DNA from: Gammaproteobacteria bacterium | GTDB lineage: Bacteria > Pseudomonadota > Gammaproteobacteria > Steroidobacterales > Steroidobacteraceae | NCBI GenBank assembly: GCA_028293775.1 | Contig: JAQGOD010000371.1 | Location: forward strand, 1-5,630 | Direction: 5' to 3' | Length of the DNA stretch: 5,630 bases | Shown here: in pieces, positions 1-5,555 of the stretch | Position numbering within the stretch: position 1 is the first letter of the stretch | Layout of the letters: the number at the start of each line of letters is the position of its first letter | Notes under the pieces: model-generated | Seen by the model: the letters and a program-made list of their open reading frames with translations, nothing else | Told to the model about the DNA's origin: nothing | Databases searched by the model: none | Program-made: the position numbers and the translations under genes

Positions 1-921
1 CGTGAAATTGCCCAGCCCGCAGAAAAGGTCCAGCACGGAATCGTTTGCCGCCGGCTCAAGCAGGGTCATCGCCGCATCCACCATGGAGACATTGACGCCG
101 CGATGGACCTGGATGAAATCCACCGGCCCGAAAGCAATTTGGACATCGCCGCCATCCACCGCATAGCGGAGCGGCGGATAGTCCGCAACCACGGGCCGCA
201 CCGTGTCCAAGCCGCCGGTCTGCAAAAAGATCTGCAGGTCTCGCTCCCTGCCGAAGGCAGATATTTTTTCCAAGTCCGCGGCCGAGGGCGCTTCCAATAC
301 GCGAAATACCAATGCGGTTGCCCCATCGCCGGCCGCGAGTTCCACTTGCGGGACTTTTTCCTTGATGCTCAGCGTTTCGGCGAGCGCAGCCAGCTCTTGC
401 GGCAAGGTGCCGAGCGCTGCGGGCAGTACTTCGCAGCGTCGGATATCCGCAATGTAGGGCTTCTCGCGCTCGCGAAAGCCCGCGAGCACCCTGCCCTTCT
501 TGTGCACATACTTTATCCCTAAGCGTGCGCGGCGCCGGTACCCCCATTCATCACCGCGCAGGGGTGGAAGTACGCGCGCAGGCTGGACGTTTCCGATGCG
601 CTGCAGGTTCTCGAGGAGCAGCTTCTCCTTGGCGGCAAGCTGGGCGGCGGCGGATAGGTGCTGCAGCGAGCAGCCGCCGCAAATGCCAAAATGCGCACAG
701 CGCGGCACCACTCGATCCGGCGAAGCGAGCAGCACATCGACGAGGGCCGCTTCGTCCATTTGCCTGCGGCGCTTGAGGACGCGAAAGCGCACATGCTCGC
801 CGGGCAATGCACCCTCGATAAACACGGCTTTGCCGTTGACGCGGGCAATCCCGCGGCCATCGTGCGCAAGATCGACGATGTCCGCCTCCTGAACCGGACC
901 CGCGTTTAGGTCTCGGGCCAC
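1..921 (-). CDS. rlmD: 23S rRNA (uracil(1939)-C5)-methyltransferase RlmD, 3'-truncated by window edge
   Basis: RlmD (RumA) uses S-adenosylmethionine to make m5U at position 1939 of 23S rRNA. 307 codons are visible and the C-terminus, roughly the last 130 residues of a 430-residue family, lies beyond the left edge, including the catalytic Cys. The N-terminal TRAM domain covers about residues 10-65 (VDLAHDGRGIARVNGKAVF). The iron-sulphur cluster motif CAHFGICGGCSLQH gives C75, C81 and C84, with the fourth ligand probably C163 in RRCEVLP. The visible end has DFIQVHRGVNVSMV and the SAM-binding strand VLDLFCGLGNFT, which separates it from a plain TRAM protein. I place the start at GTG 921, overlapping the exonuclease by 16 bases, because it is the first in-frame start ahead of the TRAM domain; no Shine-Dalgarno is seen there. 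RlmC and TrmA are relatives; the cluster motif and FCG-GNFT favour RlmD over TrmA. Confidence 0.93.
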   Translation of the reverse strand, partial: MARDLNAGPVQEADIVDLAHDGRGIARVNGKAVFIEGALPGEHVRFRVLKRRRQMDEAALVDVLLASPDRVVPRCAHFGICGGCSLQHLSAAAQLAAKEKLLLENLQRIGNVQPARVLPPLRGDEWGYRRRARLGIKYVHKKGRVLAGFREREKPYIADIRRCEVLPAALGTLPQELAALAETLSIKEKVPQVELAAGDGATALVFRVLEAPSAADLEKISAFGRERDLQIFLQTGGLDTVRPVVADYPPLRYAVDGGDVQIAFGPVDFIQVHRGVNVSMVDAAMTLLEPAANDSVLDLFCGLGNFT

Positions 922-1679
922 GCTGCGGCAAAATCTTTGAAATGTGAGGCGCCCGCCTCGGCGAGAAACTTGCGCACCCGTGCAAGCTCGTGCACGTGTT
1001 GCTCCGCGCTTAAATGCCCGCGGACCAATTGAAAGCGCAGGTAGATGAGATAGGTATTGAGCACGTCGGTTTCGCAATAGTCGCGGATCTGCCGCAAACC
1101 GCCTTGCAGGTAAGTTGGCCACACATCCGCTCCATGCATGCCCAGCTTCCCCGGAAAACCCAGCAGCGAGGCGATATCCTGCAAGCTGGCCCGTCCGCGC
1201 CCTTGAAATCCGGACAAGATGTCCATCATGTCCATGTGCCGCCAATGGAATCGGCTCAAGTAATTGCTGTACCTGAAACTTTGATCGGAATCTCCCAATT
1301 CCCAATAGCGCGCGGCCTGCACGCTGTGCAAGAGACTGCGGTAGTGCAGAACGGGCAAGTCGAAGCCGGCGCCGTTCCAGGAAACCAAGTCCGGAGTGTA
1401 CTTCTCCACTCCGTCAAAGAAGCGCTCGATGAGGTGTTTCTCCGATGAGGTCTCATCGCCAAGGCTCCACACTTTCAACGATTCTCGCGAGCGCATCACC
1501 ACCGAAATGGCGACGATGCGCTGCTGCTCATGCGACAAGAACTCGCTGCCGGTTTCCTGCCGGCGCTTGGTCACCATGATTTGCGCCACGTGCTCGTCGG
1601 ACAAATCGCGCAAGTCATAAAGACGTCTGCCCAGCTCGGTATCGGGCACCGTTTCGATGTCGAAGACCAAGGTGTTCAA
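906..1679 (-). CDS. Predicted 3'-5' exonuclease, PolB-like DEDDy family
   Basis: A 257-residue protein with the layout of the stand-alone exonucleases related to the proofreading domain of family B DNA polymerases (the group I know as DNA_pol_B_exo2 / COG3298). Motif I is LVFDIETVP (D7, E9). Motif II is LVSWNGAGFDLPVL (D107). Motif III is YCETDVLNTY (Y201, D205), the Y-x3-D form that defines DEDDy enzymes. All four metal-binding acids and the tyrosine are present, so an active nuclease removing nucleotides from 3' ends is expected; substrate and partners are unknown. No polymerase domain is attached. The start is TTG 1679, which makes a TTGA overlap with acpS and puts motif I at the usual distance from the N-terminus. 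No binding site is evident, so coupling to acpS is likely. The stop (908-906) lies inside the proposed start region of rlmD. Confidence 0.9.
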   Translation of the reverse strand: MNTLVFDIETVPDTELGRRLYDLRDLSDEHVAQIMVTKRRQETGSEFLSHEQQRIVAISVVMRSRESLKVWSLGDETSSEKHLIERFFDGVEKYTPDLVSWNGAGFDLPVLHYRSLLHSVQAARYWELGDSDQSFRYSNYLSRFHWRHMDMMDILSGFQGRGRASLQDIASLLGFPGKLGMHGADVWPTYLQGGLRQIRDYCETDVLNTYLIYLRFQLVRGHLSAEQHVHELARVRKFLAEAGASHFKDFAAAWPET

Positions 1680-2065
1680 GTGACCGTGCGCCGCATGAGA
1701 ATCGCGACCGCGACGACCAAGCCGGCCTCGTCGGTCAAGGTCACGTGGCCCTCGCCGATTCCGAGCCCGTCGCGAACTTTGGCGCCGCGCGCCGAGTAAA
1801 CCACTTCCGGCTTACCCCACGAGTTTTGCACGATGCCGACGTCGCGGATCCACACACCATGCGAGAAGCCGGTTCCCATGCCCTTGACGATGGCTTCTTT
1901 GGCGGCAAAGCGCATGGCGAGAAAGCGCACGGGACGCGCGGTGCGCTCGAGCTGCACACGCTCTTCCGGCAACAGCAGATGGCGGACGAAACGCTCGCCA
2001 TGTTTTTGAAACACCCGCTCGATGCGATCAACTTGAAGCACGTCGATGCCGATGCCGAATATCAT
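1676..2065 (-). CDS. acpS: Holo-[acyl-carrier-protein] synthase
   Basis: AcpS transfers the 4'-phosphopantetheine arm of coenzyme A to a serine of apo-ACP, activating it for fatty acid and lipid synthesis. The 129-residue product is the usual size for the trimeric AcpS type. The N-terminal strand GIGIDVLQVDRIE carries the Mg2+ ligand D8 and R14, and the second signature RFAAKEAIVKGMGTG carries E57 and K61. The C-terminal strand HVTLTDEAGLVVAVAI matches the end of the family fold. The start is ATG 2065, four bases (CCGC) after the pdxJ stop, with only a GGGG run about ten bases upstream as a weak binding site. The TGA stop overlaps the TTG start of the exonuclease gene (TTGA). The pdxJ-acpS pair is a common neighbour pair in proteobacteria, although the two enzymes serve different cofactors. 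Confidence 0.96.
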   Translation of the reverse strand: MIFGIGIDVLQVDRIERVFQKHGERFVRHLLLPEERVQLERTARPVRFLAMRFAAKEAIVKGMGTGFSHGVWIRDVGIVQNSWGKPEVVYSARGAKVRDGLGIGEGHVTLTDEAGLVVAVAILMRRTVT

Positions 2066-2069
2066 GCGG

Positions 2070-2822
2070 TCACGACCCCGCGCGCGCGCGGCGCATCAAT
2101 TCCTTCATGTCGCGCACAGCCTTGGCCAAGCCATCGACGACGGAGCGCGCAATGATCGCATGGCCGATATTGAGCTCGATAATTTCGCGTATGGCAGCGA
2201 TCGGCTCGACATTGTGGTAATTGAGGCCGTGACCCGCGTTCACGATCAAGCCCAGCGACGCGGCGGCTTTCGCGGCCTGGCGCAGCCGTTCGAATTCGCG
2301 GGCGCGCGCACCGCCGGTCGCATCGGCATAGGCGCCGGTGTGCAATTCGATGACGGGAGCGCCGGCTTGCCGGGCCGCTTCGATCTGCGCCTGATCCGGA
2401 TCGATGAATAAAGATACGCGGATTCCCGCGGCGCCGAGCGCCGTCACGGCGTCGCGCACGCGAGTGCCTTGCCCCGCGACATCGAGACCGCCCTCCGTGG
2501 TGATTTCCCGGCGGGATTCCGGGACCAAGCAGGCATCCTGCGGCTTTACCTCGAGCGCGATGCGCAGCATGTCCTCGGTCACCGCCATTTCCAGATTCAT
2601 TCGAGTCTGCAGCGCCTCGCGCATCGCCCTCACATCGCGGTCCTGAATGTGGCGCCGGTCCTCGCGCAGGTGCAACGTGATGCTGTCGGCGCCGGCTTCC
2701 TCGGCCAACAGCGCCGCGTACAAGGGGTCCGGGTAGCGGGCTCGACGCGCCTGGCGCAGCGTGGCCACATGATCGATGTTTACCCCAAGCGCAATGGCGC
2801 CGTGAAGCTTGGTTTCGCTCAT
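2070..2822 (-). CDS. pdxJ: Pyridoxine 5'-phosphate synthase PdxJ
   Basis: PdxJ condenses 1-deoxy-D-xylulose 5-phosphate with 3-amino-2-oxopropyl phosphate (from PdxA) to make pyridoxine 5'-phosphate, the last ring-forming step of DXP-dependent vitamin B6 synthesis. The product is a 250-residue TIM barrel. Visible active-site motifs are [16 protein letters not shown] (N15, D17, H18, R23), ITLHLRED (H51, R53), NLEMA (E78), [14 protein letters not shown] (101-114), ELHTGAYA (159-166) and [10 protein letters not shown] (H198). These correspond to the residues known to contact substrate and phosphate in the E. coli enzyme. The start at 2822 overlaps the recO stop (ATGA) and has GGAAGG upstream; proteins of this family begin at about this point. 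Starting at ATG 2903 would add 27 residues encoded inside recO and is not favoured. The stop lies four bases before acpS. The last codons contain a (CG)6 run encoding alternating Arg and Ala. Confidence 0.97.
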   Translation of the reverse strand: MSETKLHGAIALGVNIDHVATLRQARRARYPDPLYAALLAEEAGADSITLHLREDRRHIQDRDVRAMREALQTRMNLEMAVTEDMLRIALEVKPQDACLVPESRREITTEGGLDVAGQGTRVRDAVTALGAAGIRVSLFIDPDQAQIEAARQAGAPVIELHTGAYADATGGARAREFERLRQAAKAAASLGLIVNAGHGLNYHNVEPIAAIREIIELNIGHAIIARSVVDGLAKAVRDMKELMRRARAGS

Positions 2823-3571
2823 GAGCCTTCCGGACGCAGCGGCTCTCGATGGCGCAACGCCAGCATGACTTCGCGAGACTTCAAAGAGCGGCCGTCCAGA
2901 CAAACATCGATGGCTGCGCGCAAAACCCTTTTGGCATCCCGCAGCGAGCGGGCATCCTCAAAGGTCTCGGCCTGCAAATCGGCCAAGGATTGACCGTAAA
3001 TGGCCCCGGGTGCCTCGGCCACGCAAAGCTGGGGTCCGCTCTGCAGCGCGAATCGGTAGTATTTGTCCTGCTCCACCGGGCAACCGTCGCCATCTTGAGT
3101 TAATTCCAAACCATAACCCAGCTCATTCAACAACCGCTTTTCGAAGCGGCGCAAGGTGGGCTCTTCGACCTCGCCATCACACAAGGCTTGCATGCAGGAG
3201 GCATAGGAGAAAAAAATCTCCGGGTGCGGATCGCGGCGCTCCGTCAGCTTCAAGAGCAGTTCGTTCAAATAGAAGCCGCTCATCAGCCGCGAAGGGTGCA
3301 GGCGGGTCACGAGACCGTCGGCTTCCGCGCTTACCAGCTGACAAGCCTCGGATGTGCCTGACCAAGATACCAGCAGCCGCTGGAAGGGCCGCAATACGCC
3401 TTTAAACGCCGACTTCGGCCCGTTGGCGCCGCGCGCAAACAGCGTGAGCCGACCATGCTCGCTGGTGAACACCTCGACGATGCGGCTCGTGTCCCGATAG
3501 GCATACTGGTGCAATACGTAGGCTGGCGCCAGCCATACTCGACGCAGGGAGCCTCGGCCCGCGCTCTTCAC
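2819..3571 (-). CDS. recO: DNA repair protein RecO
   Basis: RecO is the recombination mediator that, with RecR, helps load RecA onto SSB-coated single-stranded DNA in the RecF pathway; it also anneals complementary strands. The product is 250 residues. The N-terminal OB-fold covers about residues 10-85 ([20 protein letters not shown], then [12 protein letters not shown]). The helical C-terminal domain has the conserved [17 protein letters not shown] at 141-157 and [13 protein letters not shown] at 225-237. Cysteines are few and scattered (76, 125, 130, 164, 183, 224), and no zinc-binding CxxC pairs are visible, as in E. coli RecO. I place the start at GTG 3571, which makes a GTGA overlap with the era stop. 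An in-frame ATG at 3667 would add 32 residues unlike the family and overlap era by 100 bases. No clear binding site precedes the GTG. The stop overlaps pdxJ as ATGA. Confidence 0.95.
   Translation of the reverse strand: MKSAGRGSLRRVWLAPAYVLHQYAYRDTSRIVEVFTSEHGRLTLFARGANGPKSAFKGVLRPFQRLLVSWSGTSEACQLVSAEADGLVTRLHPSRLMSGFYLNELLLKLTERRDPHPEIFFSYASCMQALCDGEVEEPTLRRFEKRLLNELGYGLELTQDGDGCPVEQDKYYRFALQSGPQLCVAEAPGAIYGQSLADLQAETFEDARSLRDAKRVLRAAIDVCLDGRSLKSREVMLALRHREPLRPEGS
2826..2831 (-). promoter_or_regulatory. Ribosome binding site deciding the pdxJ start
   Basis: The minus strand reads GGAAGG, then CTC, then the ATG at 2822. The spacing is short, but this is one of the few recognisable Shine-Dalgarno sites at an internal junction. 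It supports starting pdxJ at 2822 rather than at the in-frame ATG at 2903, deep inside recO. Confidence 0.6.
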
Positions 3572-4467
3572 AACGTGTCGTACCCAAATTGGCGCAGTGC
3601 CATCTCGCTGTCGGCCCAATTTTCCTTGACCTTGACCCACAGCTCCAAGTGCACCGAGCGTTGCCACAAGTCATTGAGTTCGATCCGCGCCAATCTGCCA
3701 ATCTCTTTCAGGCGCTCGCCCCCCTGGCCAATCACGATGGCTTTCTGGCCGGCCCGCTCCACCCATATGACCGCATTGATCATGATTCGATTGTCTTCAT
3801 CCGCGAAACGCTCGATCTGCACGTTGATGCCGTAGGGCAGCTCTTCGCGCAGCTTCAAGGTGAGCTTTTCACGCACGATTTCCGCGGCGTGAAATGGCTC
3901 GTCTCTATCGGTCACCACATCAGGTGCGAACAGCGGCGGGGATATCGGCAGCCGCGAACCGACCAGATCAACCAAGCGATCGAGATTATCCGATTCCAAG
4001 GCCGAAATTGGAATGATGCCGGAGGCGGGCACGCGCTGTGTCATCTCTTCCAGGAAGGGCAGCATCTGGTCCTTCGGGAATACCCGGTCCACTTTGTTGA
4101 CCACGAGGAACAGCGGTTGTTTCAAGCCCCGTACGCGTTCCCAAACCCACATGTCCTCGTCCGTAAAACGCATCGCTTCGATGACGAACAGAATGACATC
4201 GGCGTCCTGCGAGGAGGAGATCGCCACGCGGTTCATATACTGGTTCATGACGCGCCGCGTCGATTCGTGCAGGCCCGGCGTATCGACCAGCACCAGCTGA
4301 GCTTCCGGGCGGTTGACCAGCCCCAAAATCCGATGCCGGGTGGTCTGCGGTTTCGCGGTTACGATGGTAACTTTGCGCCCCACCAGGGCATTGACCAGCG
4401 TGGACTTGCCGACATTCGGCCGGCCCACGATGGCCACATGGCCGGCGCGAAAAGTAGGTTCGCTCAT
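3568..4467 (-). CDS. era: GTPase Era, 30S ribosome assembly factor
   Basis: Era is an essential GTPase that binds the 3' end of 16S rRNA and checks 30S subunit maturation; it acts in the cytoplasm and can associate with the membrane. The 299-residue product is full length. The GTPase domain shows the G1 P-loop GRPNVGKST (15-23), the switch I region QTTRHRI (41-47), the G3 motif DTPGLH (62-67), the G4 motif NKVD (124-127) and the G5 motif SAL (155-157). The C-terminal KH domain has its RNA-binding loop VIGQGG at 245-250, followed by ERLKEIG. The ATG start overlaps the rnc stop (ATGA) and the TGA stop overlaps the recO GTG (GTGA). A GGTGGA sits too far upstream to be a good binding site, so translation probably depends on coupling to rnc. 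Nothing is missing or unusual in the protein. Confidence 0.98.
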   Translation of the reverse strand: MSEPTFRAGHVAIVGRPNVGKSTLVNALVGRKVTIVTAKPQTTRHRILGLVNRPEAQLVLVDTPGLHESTRRVMNQYMNRVAISSSQDADVILFVIEAMRFTDEDMWVWERVRGLKQPLFLVVNKVDRVFPKDQMLPFLEEMTQRVPASGIIPISALESDNLDRLVDLVGSRLPISPPLFAPDVVTDRDEPFHAAEIVREKLTLKLREELPYGINVQIERFADEDNRIMINAVIWVERAGQKAIVIGQGGERLKEIGRLARIELNDLWQRSVHLELWVKVKENWADSEMALRQFGYDTL

Positions 4468-5174
4468 ACGTGCTCGCGTAATTCCACCGGCAGAAGGTCA
4501 ATGACTTTCGCCGCGGCCAACTGTTCCGCGCGGCGGCGGCTGGCGCCCTCGCCCACGGCGGCGATTTCGAATATCGGAACTTCGCACGTCACGGTAAAAG
4601 AATGCGCATGCGGATCGCCCCCCACTGCAGTCAATGTATAAACCGGCAAGGCGAGGCCGCGAGCCTGCAACACTTCCTGCAACCGGGTCTTCGGATCCTT
4701 GAGCGCATCTGCGCCCGGCAAGTCCGACATCCTCGGGCCTAGGATGCGGGCCACCGCAGCGGCCGCCGCATCGAATCCCGCATCTAAAAATATGGCGCCC
4801 AAAAGAGCCTCGAGGGCGTCCGCCAAAATGGAGGCCCGCCGGAACCCGCCTGACTTTAATTCGCCTGGCCCCAAGCGCAGATACTCCCCCAAACCTAAAT
4901 CGCCCGCAATCTGCGCCAGCGTATCTCCGCTGACCAGCGAGGCACGCAGGCGCGACAAGGCGCCTTCGTCAGCGAGCGGATGCGCATCGTAAAGCAGCCG
5001 CGCCGCGGCGCAATTGAGGATCGAATCGCCGAGGAATTCGAGCCGCTCATTGTGATCGGCGCCGGCGCTGCGATGCGAAAGAGCCGTATGGCATAACGCA
5101 GGCGTTGCGAAGACATGGCCGAACGAACGTTCGACCCAGCTCGATAAGTCTTCCGGCCGGCCCAGCGGAATCAC
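4464..5174 (-). CDS. rnc: Ribonuclease III
   Basis: RNase III is the Mg2+-dependent endonuclease that cuts double-stranded RNA, including the rRNA precursor and structured mRNAs. The 236-residue length is normal for the bacterial enzyme. The catalytic domain occupies about residues 10-150 and carries the family signature NERLEFLGDSILN, with E43, E46 and D50. E70 follows, then the second acidic pair in ILADALEALLGA (D119, E122), so all the metal-binding acids expected from the E. coli enzyme are present. The double-stranded RNA binding domain spans about residues 158-232: DPKTRLQE opens it, then PHAHSFTV, then the GEGASRRRAEQLAA helix. The start is GTG at 5174, overlapping the DUF4845 stop as GTGA, with only a weak, very close AAGGTG upstream. 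The stop overlaps era as ATGA. There is no leader of its own, which matters for autoregulation (see findings). Confidence 0.97.
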   Translation of the reverse strand: MIPLGRPEDLSSWVERSFGHVFATPALCHTALSHRSAGADHNERLEFLGDSILNCAAARLLYDAHPLADEGALSRLRASLVSGDTLAQIAGDLGLGEYLRLGPGELKSGGFRRASILADALEALLGAIFLDAGFDAAAAAVARILGPRMSDLPGADALKDPKTRLQEVLQARGLALPVYTLTAVGGDPHAHSFTVTCEVPIFEIAAVGEGASRRRAEQLAAAKVIDLLPVELREHV

Positions 5175-5533
5175 CGCACCTTCACGGTCTTGTCGAAGTG
5201 CACCGACAGGGAAACGTTGGCGACATAGGGAACGGCATCGTCGTAGGCAACGTGCATCTGAACCCCGCCCTCATCACGGGTAATTTCAATATCCTTCTCA
5301 TCTATTCCGGTCGGATCATCGATGGACCAGTGCCGGCTGATAATACGGCGCATTTCGGCCGGATCAGGATTGTCACCCTTCACCTCGCTGGCGGTGGATT
5401 CCATGATCTTGGCGATCTTCATGTAATTCAGGTACAGGGGTACCAGCCGAATGCCGGCATAGACGACCACGCCCACCAATGCCAGGATGCAGAGCAGCCC
5501 CATGAATGTCATGCCGCGCTGGTGCTTTTGCAT
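5171..5533 (-). CDS. DUF4845 family small membrane protein
   Basis: A 120-residue protein of unknown function. The N-terminus (MQKHQRGMTFMGLL) is short and positively charged. It is followed by one hydrophobic segment at about residues 9-28 and then a mostly polar domain of about 90 residues, presumably periplasmic. The stretch after the membrane segment (RLVPLYLNYMKI) and the gene position between lepB and rnc are typical of the DUF4845 family. The RG-MTF-GLL start looks like a type IV prepilin cleavage site, but the residue five after the cleavage point is Gly rather than the usual Glu, so processing as a pilin is not established. The start at 5533 is chosen for its AGGGAGG site; an in-frame ATG at 5563 would overlap lepB and add ten residues. 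The TGA stop overlaps the GTG of rnc in a GTGA junction. No catalytic motif is visible. Family assignment is fairly firm; function is unknown. Confidence 0.85.
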   Translation of the reverse strand: MQKHQRGMTFMGLLCILALVGVVVYAGIRLVPLYLNYMKIAKIMESTASEVKGDNPDPAEMRRIISRHWSIDDPTGIDEKDIEITRDEGGVQMHVAYDDAVPYVANVSLSVHFDKTVKVR

Positions 5534-5538
5534 AGAAT

Positions 5539-5545
5539 CCTCCCT
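5539..5545 (-). promoter_or_regulatory. Strong ribosome binding site for the DUF4845 gene
   Basis: The minus strand reads AGGGAGG, then five bases (ATTCT), then ATG at 5533. This is the best Shine-Dalgarno sequence at any gene start in the window, and it decides the start of the DUF4845 protein over an in-frame ATG ten codons upstream (5563). That upstream ATG has no such site and would lie inside the end of lepB. Most later genes in the cluster lack a comparable site, so this may be the main ribosome entry point for the coupled genes that follow (inference). Confidence 0.8.
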
Positions 5546-5555
5546 AAATGAGCCC

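Noticed and set aside
551..985. Minus-strand open frame of 144 codons starting in the exonuclease/rlmD junction
   Set aside because: It is a shifted frame over rlmD, rich in Arg, Ala and Pro with no domain. The true frame in this stretch carries the TRAM domain and the iron-sulphur cysteines.
2823..2903. A 27-codon N-terminal extension of pdxJ from an ATG at 2903
   Set aside because: It lies inside recO, while the ATG at 2822 has a GGAAGG site, an ATGA junction and the normal family N-terminus.
3572..3667. A 32-codon N-terminal extension of recO from an ATG at 3667
   Set aside because: It would overlap era by 100 bases, its sequence is Gly/Gln-rich and unlike RecO, and the GTG at 3571 gives the usual length and a standard GTGA junction.
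3589..4641. A 350-codon open frame on the plus strand, opposite era and the end of rnc
   Set aside because: It lies wholly antisense to two well-conserved genes, is rich in His, Gln, Arg and Asp, and shows no recognisable domain. Long antisense open frames are expected in high G+C coding DNA because of codon bias.
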